This document shows, in pieces, positions 1 through 6,933 of a stretch of DNA of 8,276 nucleotides. The translations under genes and the position numbers were made by a program. The notes beneath the pieces are model-generated. The model searched no databases, was not told the DNA's origin, and worked only from the letters and a program-made list of their open reading frames with translations. The DNA is from an uncultured Spongiibacteraceae bacterium (lineage in GTDB: Bacteria; Pseudomonadota; Gammaproteobacteria; Pseudomonadales; Dasaniaceae). Position 1 is the stretch's first letter, and every line of letters begins with the position of its first letter. The DNA lies in contig CALBVI010000351.1 in the NCBI GenBank assembly GCA_937969395.1, forward strand, positions 1-8,276, given 5' to 3'.

Positions 1-2092
1 CCAAAACAATGCCCAATCTACTGTAGAAGAAGTGATCGTCACTGCTGAATTTCGTGATAGTGAATTGATGAAGGCTGTTGGCAGTATTTCGGTCATTGAT
101 GAGACTGTTTTTCAACAGCGTGCTGCTCAGCACTTAGAAACCGTATTAAGTACAGCTCCCAATATTGATGTCGGCGGTGGTGGCTCTCGCGTTCGTTTTA
201 TTCAGATACGTGGCGTCGGTGATTTGGAGCAGTTCTCTGATCCTAAATACTATCCTTCAGTCGGTTTAATGTTGGATGATTTAGAGTTAGGTGATGCCGC
301 GAATGCCGGTATGTTGTTTGATATTGCGCAATTAGAAGTATTGCGTGGGCCGCAGGGTACTCGTCTAGGTGCAAGCGCCCATGCGGGAATGATTCAATTA
401 CGAGCTAATGAGCCTACCGATGAATTTGAAGGCCAAGTTAGCGCTGGATTAGGCAACGTTGATAGCTACAATGCCGGTTTAGTATTAAGTGGCCCTTTAA
501 GTAAGGAGCTTAAAGCACGTTTAGCGGTACAGACTAACCAAAGTGATGGTCATATCGAAAACGCCTTTCTTGGCCGTGACGATACCAATAACCTCGATGA
601 AGTGACAGCTAGGCTTAAATTGCAGTGGACGCCTTCCGAGAATGCACAATACGATCTGAGTCTGTTTTCATTTGATAGTGATAATGGCGCAGATACTTGG
701 TCATTAGATAATGATCGAGTGACGCACTCAGATCAGCCGGGTAGTGATGAGCAAGAAACCCTGGCAGTAACGTTAAAAGGCCAGTGGCAGTTGCAAGAGG
801 ATCAATCTTTATTGGCGATTGTGAGTCATACCGATAGCGATTTATCATTTAGTTATGATGCTGATTGGATCTCGGATGATTTTTGTGTCACTTATTTATG
901 TTCTTTTGGTAATGATACTGCACGTGAACTCTTTGAGCGTGATCGCGAAAAAACAACCGCTGACTTACGTTGGTTGAGTGGGCCAGATGCATTAACAGCG
1001 GGTCAAGCTCGTTATGTGCTGGGCGCCTACTTTAACGATAGTAGCGAAACGCTAAATTATAGTTACCCTAGTGTTTGGTATGGTGATTACGCTTCAGAAA
1101 GTGATTATGAAACTCGTCGCCAAGCTTTGTATGGTGAGTATGAATATGCCGCCACTAATCAATTGACGCTGTCTGTTGGTGTGCGTTCTGAGCGTTTTGA
1201 AGATGATTATTTAGATAGTAATGGTTTTGAATCAAATGATGATGCCAGTTATTTATTCAGTTCAGAATTTAGTGTCAAGTATCAGCTGGATGAGCAAACG
1301 TTAATTTATCTAACGCTTGCACGAAGTAATAAACCCGGTGGCGTCAATGTTTCTGCCAGTGCTCAGCAGGCTTATATGTCACCAGATTTTCAAACGTTTA
1401 CTGAAAATAAATTAAAATTTGGTGAAGAGCTTTTACGCAATAAAGAATTGGGTATTAAAACTCGACAGTTTGATCAGCGTTTAGCGATCCGTGCGGCTGT
1501 ATTTCATACTTCACGTGAGAATGCGCAGTTAGAAAACTGGATGTGGGATGACGCTGCTGGATTGTGGATTGGCTATTTGGATAGCACCAGCGATGCCAGT
1601 AGTTATGGTGTTGAGTTGGAAACCAGTTTTGAGGTCAATCAAACGCTACAAGTTTTTGCATCATTGGGTTGGTTAGAAACCAAAGTTGATAGCGTCGAAG
1701 TTTTCGATTTAGATTTGTGGGCGTTCGACACTAAATACGACCGTGATCAAGCAAAGGCGCCAAATTATCAATACAGTGTTGGCGCTAATATTATGTTGAC
1801 TGAACAGTTGTCAGGCACAATTTCAGTTGATGGTCGTGATGATAGTTACTTTGGTTATTATCATGATGGCGAGCTAGAAGGTTATAGCCTAGTGAATGCC
1901 AGCATTAATTATCAGTTAGATAATATTAGTATCACTGTGTGGGGACGTAATTTAGCGGATGAGGACTATACTGTGCATGGTTTGTATTTTGGTGCTGACC
2001 CGCGGGATAATTTTGGTGCTTGGGCTAATACAACGTATCTACAGTATGGTGAGCCAAGAACTTATGGTGTTAATGCTAGTTATTCATTTTAA
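1..2092 (+). CDS. TonB-dependent outer-membrane receptor, 5' end cut off by window edge; candidate thiamine receptor
   Basis: Active-transport receptor of the outer membrane, driven by TonB-ExbB-ExbD. The frame is open from base 2 to the TAA at 2090-2092 (696 visible residues). A GTG at 32 lies inside the TonB box and is not the real start: the codons before it read QNNAQSTVEE, which looks like the mature N-terminus just after signal-peptide cleavage. Only the signal peptide and start appear to be missing. The TonB box EEVIVTA is at 26-46. The plug domain follows, with its conserved LRGPQGTRLGAS-type motif near 340-375 and the IQLRANEPT strand near 390-418. The rest is a beta-barrel of alternating strands ending in the RNLADEDY motif (about 1945-1970) and a C-terminal aromatic strand, SYSF, expected for Bam recognition. 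Two cysteines (884-886 and 899-901) sit in a probable extracellular loop. The protein alone does not show its substrate. Thiamine is inferred from the downstream transporter, binding protein and kinase. Family assignment is near certain; substrate is moderate. Confidence 0.95.
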   Translation, partial: QNNAQSTVEEVIVTAEFRDSELMKAVGSISVIDETVFQQRAAQHLETVLSTAPNIDVGGGGSRVRFIQIRGVGDLEQFSDPKYYPSVGLMLDDLELGDAANAGMLFDIAQLEVLRGPQGTRLGASAHAGMIQLRANEPTDEFEGQVSAGLGNVDSYNAGLVLSGPLSKELKARLAVQTNQSDGHIENAFLGRDDTNNLDEVTARLKLQWTPSENAQYDLSLFSFDSDNGADTWSLDNDRVTHSDQPGSDEQETLAVTLKGQWQLQEDQSLLAIVSHTDSDLSFSYDADWISDDFCVTYLCSFGNDTARELFERDREKTTADLRWLSGPDALTAGQARYVLGAYFNDSSETLNYSYPSVWYGDYASESDYETRRQALYGEYEYAATNQLTLSVGVRSERFEDDYLDSNGFESNDDASYLFSSEFSVKYQLDEQTLIYLTLARSNKPGGVNVSASAQQAYMSPDFQTFTENKLKFGEELLRNKELGIKTRQFDQRLAIRAAVFHTSRENAQLENWMWDDAAGLWIGYLDSTSDASSYGVELETSFEVNQTLQVFASLGWLETKVDSVEVFDLDLWAFDTKYDRDQAKAPNYQYSVGANIMLTEQLSGTISVDGRDDSYFGYYHDGELEGYSLVNASINYQLDNISITVWGRNLADEDYTVHGLYFGADPRDNFGAWANTTYLQYGEPRTYGVNASYSF

Positions 2093-2150
2093 TCAGAAAC
2101 TGCGTGTTGATCATAGGTGACATCATTGCTGGGATTATAAGTCAGTAAAT

Positions 2151-2186
2151 AAAGAGGTTTGGGCGTATACGTTCAAACCTCTTTTT
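2151..2186 (+). terminator. Strong intrinsic terminator after the receptor gene
   Basis: An 11-bp perfect stem (AAAGAGGTTTG at 2151-2161 pairs with CAAACCTCTTT at 2174-2184) is extended inward by two G-T pairs and two C-G/G-C pairs to a TATA loop. It ends in a T run (2182-2186), part of which belongs to the stem. It lies 58 bases after the receptor stop codon. The A-rich left flank (AAATAAA) would give a T-rich tail on the other strand, so it might act in both directions. It separates the receptor transcript from the gene block that follows, at least partly. Confidence 0.88.
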
Positions 2187-2243
2187 ATAATATTAGTCCT
2201 AATGTTAGTGCTGAATGAATGTGGTACAAGGAATGACGAAGAA

Positions 2244-2249
2244 AAGGAG
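2244..2249 (+). promoter_or_regulatory. Ribosome binding site of the DUF885 lipoprotein gene
   Basis: AAGGAG followed by AGGG lies 11 bases before the ATG at 2261 and supports that start. It also confirms the lipoprotein signal sequence as the real N-terminus. Confidence 0.75.
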
Positions 2250-2260
2250 AGGGCATAAAT

Positions 2261-4111
2261 ATGATTCAATATGATTTAAAGCATCTATTAAAAAACGTAG
2301 CCAGTAAATGGCTATGTTTTTTTGCGATGGGGCTGCTTGTTCAATCTTGTACTGTTCAGAATACGCCAGTTCAAATATCAGAAAATGAAAAAGCGAAAAT
2401 ACTCTTTGACGTGATATTTGATGCCTCTGTTGCTCGTAGTCCAATGTGGGAAGGCTATCTTGGTATCTACGATAATAATGATCAGTGGGATAATATTTCC
2501 GAAGCGTATTCAGTTGAAAGTCTGGAGTTTACTAAGCAGCAGTTAAAAAAACTGAAAACTATCAATGTCGACAAACTCGATGCTGAGACACGTCTAAGTT
2601 ATTCCATATATGAAAAATCGCTGAATGATCAAATTAGCGATTTCAAATGGCGTCACCATAACTATCCCGTTAATCAAATGTTTGGTCTGCATTCACAGAT
2701 TCCGTCCTATTTAATTAATATTCATCAAGTAACAGCAGAGCAAGATCTCAATGCCTATATCAGTCGCTTAAATAAAATACCTCTGTTGTTTGACCAGCTG
2801 ATCGATGGTCTAGCTTTGCGTAAAGACAAAGGCATTATTGCGCCTAAGTTTGTATTTACTCATGTGATTCGCGATTCAGAAAATGTTATCTCTGGTTACC
2901 CTTTTGAAGAAGGTGCTGATAATACGTTGCTAGCTGACTTCAAAAAGAAACTAGCTGGATTAGAATTAGATGCAAAGAAAGAAAATGTTTTTATTGATGA
3001 TGCCGAGGCTGCATTAAAAAATGCCGTTGGTCCTGCGTATAAAAAACTTATACAGTACTTAGCTGCGCTTGAAGATGATGCGGATACTCGTGATGGTATT
3101 TGGAAGTTACCGCAAGGTGACGACTATTATCGTCGTGCGTTAGCAAGAACTACCACTACATCATTAACAGCAGATGAAATTCATAATATTGGTTTAACCG
3201 AAGTTGATCGCATTCATAATGAGATGCGAGCAATTATGCAGCAAGTTGATTTTGATGGCGATTTATCCGATTTCTTTGTTTTTATGCGAGACGATAAACA
3301 ATTTTACTATGAAGAAAGTGCAGAGGGTAAAGCTGCTTATCTCAACAAAGCTGTACAGCTGATTGAGGATATGAAAAATAATTTAGATAAATTGTTTTTG
3401 AGTAAGCCCGTAGCGGATATTACGGTTAAGGCAGTTGAGCCTTTTCGTGAGAAATCAGCAGGCAAGGCTTTTTATCAGCGGCCTGCGCCGGATGGCTCTC
3501 GTCCAGGTATTTATTATGCCAATCTTTATAAAATGTCAGATATGCCTAGCTATCAAATGGAGGCGCTTGCTTATCATGAAGGTATTCCCGGTCATCATAT
3601 GCAAATCAGTGTCGCGCAGGAAATAGAGAGCTTTCCAAAATTTAGAAAATATGGTGGATATACTGCTTATATCGAAGGCTGGGGTTTGTATTCTGAGTAC
3701 ATTCCCAAGGAAGTTGGTTTTTATAAGGATCCTTATTCAGATTTTGGTCGTCTGGCGATGGAGCTTTGGCGTGCATGCCGTCTAGTGGTTGATACCGGAC
3801 TGCATGAAAAGAAATGGACGCGACAGCAGGCGATTGACTATTTGGTCAAGAATACGCCGAATGCAGTCAATGATTCTACTAAAGCCATTGAGCGCTATAT
3901 TGTTATGCCATCTCAGGCCACCGCTTATAAAATTGGCATGTTGAAAATATTAGAGCTACGTTCTAAGGCCGAAAAAGCGTTAGGCGAACGTTATGATATT
4001 CGTGAATTTCATGACGTGGTTTTGAAAAATGGTCCGATGCCATTAGATGTCCTAGAGATGCTTGTTGATCAATGGATTGCCAAAAAGTTAACAGTTAAGA
4101 AAAATACTTAA
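2261..4111 (+). CDS. DUF885 family lipoprotein, predicted metallohydrolase
   Basis: A 616-residue DUF885 protein, about the usual family length. The N-terminus has basic residues, a hydrophobic run (about 18-27) and a lipobox LVQSC with Cys30 as the lipidation site. Thr at the next position fits outer-membrane sorting rather than inner-membrane retention. The C-terminal half carries the family signature: YYRRALARTTTT followed by a TADEIH..GL.EV segment, PGIYYANL, then HEGIPGHHMQ with His439, Glu440, His445 and His446, and EGWGLYSE with Glu472. These resemble the zinc ligands and catalytic Glu of gluzincin-type metallopeptidases, but the second His is six residues after the first, not four, so the exact ligands are inference. 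The substrate is unknown. It stands between the receptor (168 bases upstream, across a terminator) and the vitamin transporter (16 bases to its ATG). A periplasm-facing hydrolase here could release cargo before inner-membrane uptake, but nothing in the sequence proves that link. Confidence 0.9.
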   Translation: MIQYDLKHLLKNVASKWLCFFAMGLLVQSCTVQNTPVQISENEKAKILFDVIFDASVARSPMWEGYLGIYDNNDQWDNISEAYSVESLEFTKQQLKKLKTINVDKLDAETRLSYSIYEKSLNDQISDFKWRHHNYPVNQMFGLHSQIPSYLINIHQVTAEQDLNAYISRLNKIPLLFDQLIDGLALRKDKGIIAPKFVFTHVIRDSENVISGYPFEEGADNTLLADFKKKLAGLELDAKKENVFIDDAEAALKNAVGPAYKKLIQYLAALEDDADTRDGIWKLPQGDDYYRRALARTTTTSLTADEIHNIGLTEVDRIHNEMRAIMQQVDFDGDLSDFFVFMRDDKQFYYEESAEGKAAYLNKAVQLIEDMKNNLDKLFLSKPVADITVKAVEPFREKSAGKAFYQRPAPDGSRPGIYYANLYKMSDMPSYQMEALAYHEGIPGHHMQISVAQEIESFPKFRKYGGYTAYIEGWGLYSEYIPKEVGFYKDPYSDFGRLAMELWRACRLVVDTGLHEKKWTRQQAIDYLVKNTPNAVNDSTKAIERYIVMPSQATAYKIGMLKILELRSKAEKALGERYDIREFHDVVLKNGPMPLDVLEMLVDQWIAKKLTVKKNT

Positions 4112-4127
4112 AAGGTCTGTGTACTTA

Positions 4128-4718
4128 ATGTCTACTGCATTAACGATTGAAATTTTAGCAACAATTGCCAACTTGGCGTATTTGGTTTTTCTTATTCAAG
4201 AAAAAATCATTTGCTGGTCTTTTGGTATTGTCGGTTCTCTGTTGAGTATTTATTTATTTGTTGATGTGAAGCTATATTCGGAGGCTGTACTTTATAGCTA
4301 CTACGTTATTGTCGGTATTTGGGGATGGATTTATTGGCATAAAAAAGATGTCGATAATAGTAATTTGATTATTAGTTGGCAGCTGTCTGCGCATTTAGTG
4401 ACTATTTTAGTGGCTGTTAGTATCGGTTTAGTCGGCGGTTATATTTTCAATAATTATACTGACTCTGAGCGCAGTTATATTGATGCGTTGACAACAACGT
4501 TTAGTTTTATTGCTACTTACTTAGAAGTAAAAAAAGTGCGTGAATCTTGGTTTTACTGGATTGTTATCAATGCGGTCACTATTTGGCTATACCAAGATCG
4601 CTCATTAGATATTTATGCAGGATTGATAGGCATTTATACCGTTATGTCTGTATGGGGTCTGGTGCGTTGGTGGAAGGTCTATCAGCAACGATTAATCAAT
4701 GTCGAGTTAAAAGTCTAA
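4128..4718 (+). CDS. pnuC: PnuC/PnuT-family vitamin transporter, probably for thiamine (PnuT)
   Basis: Inner-membrane facilitator of the PnuC family (nicotinamide riboside in PnuC, thiamine in PnuT). The protein has 196 residues and seven hydrophobic segments at about 5-23, 30-45, 51-70, 88-107, 118-134, 141-156 and 161-182, matching the seven-helix, SWEET-like PnuC fold. Family marks include WSFGIVGS (30-37), YSEAVLYSYYVIVGIWGW (50-67), the acidic-aromatic ESWFYW patch (139-144) and the Trp-rich GLVRWW end (177-182). I chose ATG 4128 over the in-frame GTG 4119: AAAGGT at 4111-4116 lies 11 bases before the ATG but only 2 before the GTG. Family members move substrate by facilitated diffusion and depend on intracellular phosphorylation to trap it, which the kinase two genes downstream could do. 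An automated pipeline would probably name it a nicotinamide riboside transporter. The adjacent thiamine-binding protein argues for thiamine. No NadR-like gene is present. Confidence 0.9.
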   Translation: MSTALTIEILATIANLAYLVFLIQEKIICWSFGIVGSLLSIYLFVDVKLYSEAVLYSYYVIVGIWGWIYWHKKDVDNSNLIISWQLSAHLVTILVAVSIGLVGGYIFNNYTDSERSYIDALTTTFSFIATYLEVKKVRESWFYWIVINAVTIWLYQDRSLDIYAGLIGIYTVMSVWGLVRWWKVYQQRLINVELKV

Positions 4719-4771
4719 ACGAGTAAGTAGATTAGATAAGCAATTTTATATACGTTTTTATTATTTTCTTT

Positions 4772-4776
4772 AGGAG
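4772..4776 (+). promoter_or_regulatory. Ribosome binding site of the small thiamine-binding protein gene
   Basis: AGGAG lies six bases before ATG 4783, an ideal spacing. This is the best-placed Shine-Dalgarno sequence in the window, suggesting efficient translation of this small protein. The upstream gap 4719-4782 is AT-rich and shows no convincing promoter or hairpin. Confidence 0.8.
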
Positions 4777-4782
4777 TGAAAT

Positions 4783-5031
4783 ATGGAGCTGTCCGTTGAG
4801 GTGAGTTTGTACCCATTACAACAAGAGTATATTCCCGTTATCCAAGCGTTTATTGATCGAGTTAATAGCTATGATGGATTGACGGTTATTACTAACGACA
4901 TGAGTACACAGTTGTTTGGTGATTACGAATTGATTATGGATGTAATGCGCGATGAAATGCGTAAATCCTTCGAGAAGTATGGCCGCTCGATATTTGTTTG
5001 TAAATTCATTGACAGTAATCTGCACCAATAA
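4783..5031 (+). CDS. Single-domain thiamine-binding protein (YkoF/MTH1187 family)
   Basis: An 82-residue soluble protein with no signal peptide or membrane segment, so cytoplasmic. It matches the thiamine-binding YkoF/MTH1187/YqgV superfamily, a ferredoxin-like beta-alpha-beta fold. VEVSLYPL (5-12) forms the first strand, a helix follows (about 16-29), and TVITNDMSTQLFGDYELIMD (34-53) carries the family TN.MST..G.Y signature. A second helix (about 53-66) and a last strand, SIFVCKFI (69-76), complete the fold. B. subtilis YkoF contains two such domains and binds thiamine or its pyrimidine part (HMP); single-domain members oligomerise. Here it lies between a PnuC-type transporter (64-base gap) and a kinase (6-base gap), which supports a role in holding or passing thiamine. 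It is the strongest single clue to the substrate of the locus. A delivery role to the kinase is inference. Confidence 0.85.
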   Translation: MELSVEVSLYPLQQEYIPVIQAFIDRVNSYDGLTVITNDMSTQLFGDYELIMDVMRDEMRKSFEKYGRSIFVCKFIDSNLHQ

Positions 5032-5037
5032 ATTATT

Positions 5038-5934
5038 ATGCTATTGACCTCGGTAGAACAGGAGCGATTGCGACTAGCCTTAATTTTTTGTGATGAAAAA
5101 TTGAGCGGATCGGTCAGTGGTACTGCGAAAGTGGTTAAAAACTTTGGCAGTGGCCTCACTAATAAAAGCTATTTAGTGATAATTAATAATCAGCACTATG
5201 TACTTAGACTAAATGCGGTGAACAGCCTGGATTTAGGTATTTGTCGAGATAGGGAACGTCAAATTCATCAGGGTGCCTATGCTCAAGATTTGGCGCCTGA
5301 AATTGTTTTGTTTTCTGCAGAGCATGAGTTGCTGCTTACTCGATACATCGAAGGACAAAGTTTCTCGGCTGAAGACTTTTCTTGCCCCGAGCGTTTGTCA
5401 CTTATAGCTGGTTTTTTATCTAAAATCCACCAGCTTGAGGCTGTAGAGGACTCCTTGGATCTAATAAAGCATGTTGGTAATTATTTAAACCGCATAGTTG
5501 ATTTAGATTTGAAAGCCGCTTTATTGATTTACAAAGAAGCTATCGTTGAATTGCTAGCGGTTGATAGTCTGATGCCCAGAAGTATTTGTCACAATGATTT
5601 ATTGGCCGATAATTTTTTACTGCTTGAAAGTGGTAATTTGATAGCGTTGGATTGGGAATATGCCTCGGTTGGTAACCCATTATTTGATTTGGCCGTTATT
5701 ATTGAATCGCAAACTATTAATGATGCCGGTCAAATGATTTTATTGCAGGCAATGGTAGAAGGTCATGGTAAGAGTGTTGACGCCTTATCCGTAGAGTTAA
5801 AATCGCAAAGAATAATTTATCGCTATATAGAGCTTCTATGGTTTGCTGTTCAGTATGGGCATGCACCAGAAAGTATTATGTATGGGCTTATCAAACAAAA
5901 ACAAAATGAATTGGCAGCGTTTTTTTGTGAATAG
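5038..5934 (+). CDS. APH/choline kinase-fold small-molecule kinase, likely thiamine kinase (ThiK-like)
   Basis: A 298-residue cytoplasmic kinase of the aminoglycoside phosphotransferase / choline kinase fold. E. coli ThiK, at about 270 residues, is similar in size and type. The nucleotide loop is FGSGLTNKSYLV (36-47), the common G-LTN form. The next strand, YVLRLNA (54-60), has Arg57 near where classical kinases have lysine. The catalytic (Brenner) loop is HNDLLADNFL (185-194), with Asp187 as likely base and Asn192 as metal ligand. The metal-binding motif is DWEY (205-208), followed by GNPLFDLA. Its ATG follows the upstream stop codon by six bases and has no Shine-Dalgarno sequence, so translation is probably coupled. 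In this context it would convert thiamine to thiamine monophosphate and so trap it. ThiL elsewhere would be needed to reach thiamine pyrophosphate. Kinase fold is secure; thiamine specificity is inferred from neighbours, and choline or another alcohol cannot be excluded. Confidence 0.9.
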   Translation: MLLTSVEQERLRLALIFCDEKLSGSVSGTAKVVKNFGSGLTNKSYLVIINNQHYVLRLNAVNSLDLGICRDRERQIHQGAYAQDLAPEIVLFSAEHELLLTRYIEGQSFSAEDFSCPERLSLIAGFLSKIHQLEAVEDSLDLIKHVGNYLNRIVDLDLKAALLIYKEAIVELLAVDSLMPRSICHNDLLADNFLLLESGNLIALDWEYASVGNPLFDLAVIIESQTINDAGQMILLQAMVEGHGKSVDALSVELKSQRIIYRYIELLWFAVQYGHAPESIMYGLIKQKQNELAAFFCE

Positions 5935-5950
5935 CATTGTTGATTTAATA

Positions 5951-6886
5951 ATGCGTCATCAACGTAGTTTTCTGTTGGCGATGATTGCTTTGTTGTTTGT
6001 TCTTTTTTTTGCCGGCGGTCCTGGTTTATATTCTCTCCGTTCTATTAAATATGCCTGGAATTTTGGTCATATTATTTTCTTCTGTTTGTTAGTAGGTTTT
6101 TTACTTTCTGAATTTAAACTGTTAATAACACGGCCTTTGTTGCAGCAGTTAGCGTTGATATTATTGATGAGCGTTGTTGTTGGCGGTAGTGTTGAGCTTA
6201 TTCAGTCGGGCTTATCTCGAAACCCTGATTTAGGTGATATGTGGCGTAATGCCATTGGCGCTTTGCTGGGTTTTGTATTGTTCTCTAGGGCGAGAGTTAA
6301 ATGGTCTTTGATTAGTTATTCTTTATCTGTCGCTGTTGTTCTTATACTTATAGCTTTTCAGGTTAAGCCTTTATTGATATTTCTTGTTGATGAGGCTGCG
6401 GCCCGCAAAGAATTTCCATTGTTAAGTAGTTTTGAACATGATCGTGAGCTTTCTCGTTTTGATGGTAGTGCTGATTATTCGTTTTCTGAAGTGCGCTCGG
6501 TAGACGGTGTTCGATCTTTAAAGGTGATAACTGATTTAAAGCGCTTCTCGGGTATAAGTTTAAAAAACTTTCCTAGAGATTGGTCCGGTTATGGACAGCT
6601 TAAATTTGATATTTACTCAGTTGCAGAAGAAAATATTGAGCTAATAGTTCGTATTAATGATGTGACACATGGGTATCGGCGTCGGCAGCGCTATGACGAC
6701 CGTTTTAATCACATGTTCGTTTTGCAGTCCGGTTGGAATGAGGTGGATATCAATTTGTCTGAAGTAGAATCAGCGCCTGTAAAACGTAGTATGAACATGG
6801 CTGATATAGAACGAGTGGAGTTTTTTGTTACTAGCGAGCCCGCAGTTCGAACGTTTTATCTTGATCACCTACGATTGTTGCCATAA
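5951..6886 (+). CDS. VanZ-like membrane protein with C-terminal extracytoplasmic beta-rich domain
   Basis: A 311-residue protein of two parts. Residues 1-140 hold about five hydrophobic segments (about 6-22, 38-53, 63-80, 98-113, 118-137) and the VanZ signature: ELIQ (82-85), then RNPDLGDMWRNAIGALLG (90-107) with Asp93, Asp96 and Asn100. Residues about 155-311 are soluble, rich in predicted strands and aromatics (FPRDWSGYGQLKFDIY, GWNEVDINLS, YLDHLRLL). They resemble the jelly-roll carbohydrate-binding modules often appended to bacterial surface proteins, though I cannot name the family. I chose ATG 5951, 16 bases after the kinase stop, because it starts directly before the first membrane helix with a basic MRHQR lead. 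The frame is open further upstream (GTG 5927, ATG 5906, ATG 5843, the last two inside the kinase gene), and no candidate has a clear ribosome binding site. VanZ proteins have poorly known roles in envelope biology and glycopeptide resistance. A part in thiamine uptake is not supported. Confidence 0.8.
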   Translation: MRHQRSFLLAMIALLFVLFFAGGPGLYSLRSIKYAWNFGHIIFFCLLVGFLLSEFKLLITRPLLQQLALILLMSVVVGGSVELIQSGLSRNPDLGDMWRNAIGALLGFVLFSRARVKWSLISYSLSVAVVLILIAFQVKPLLIFLVDEAAARKEFPLLSSFEHDRELSRFDGSADYSFSEVRSVDGVRSLKVITDLKRFSGISLKNFPRDWSGYGQLKFDIYSVAEENIELIVRINDVTHGYRRRQRYDDRFNHMFVLQSGWNEVDINLSEVESAPVKRSMNMADIERVEFFVTSEPAVRTFYLDHLRLLP

Positions 6887-6933
6887 GTGAGCGGTTAGCA
6901 GTAAGTAGTTAAGTCTGAGCAATTGATTCGATG
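6887..6933. other. Short convergent intergenic gap without visible terminator
   Basis: This 47-base space separates the 3' ends of the VanZ-like gene and the TauE/SafE gene. I find no GC-rich hairpin followed by a T run on either strand. Either termination here is Rho-dependent, or transcripts read into each other and overlap as antisense RNA. Confidence 0.5.

Noticed and set aside
32..34. GTG as start of the receptor gene.
   Set aside because: It falls within the TonB box, and the preceding codons read as a normal mature N-terminus. The frame is open to the window edge.
615..848. Minus-strand open frame of 77 codons inside the receptor gene.
   Set aside because: Shadow of the receptor coding frame, with no recognisable protein features or ribosome binding site. 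The same applies to minus-strand frames at 2205-2444, 4816-5028 and 4923-5159 and the plus-strand frame at 3435-3626.
2583..2588. CTGAGA, a core motif of TPP riboswitches (also at 7536-7541).
   Set aside because: Both lie inside well-supported coding regions and no ACCTGA partner or pairing arms occur nearby. No TPP riboswitch is visible in this window; if present it should be left of position 1.
4722..4735. AGTAAGTAG followed by similar bases after the transporter gene, and again at 6900-6913 after the VanZ-like gene.
   Set aside because: Only nine identical bases, AT-rich, with no hairpin and no further copies seen. Chance is sufficient.
4715..4757. Possible AAACG...CGTTT stem in the gap before the thiamine-binding protein gene.
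   Set aside because: Five base pairs around a loop of more than 30 bases would not be stable, and no other conserved element is visible.
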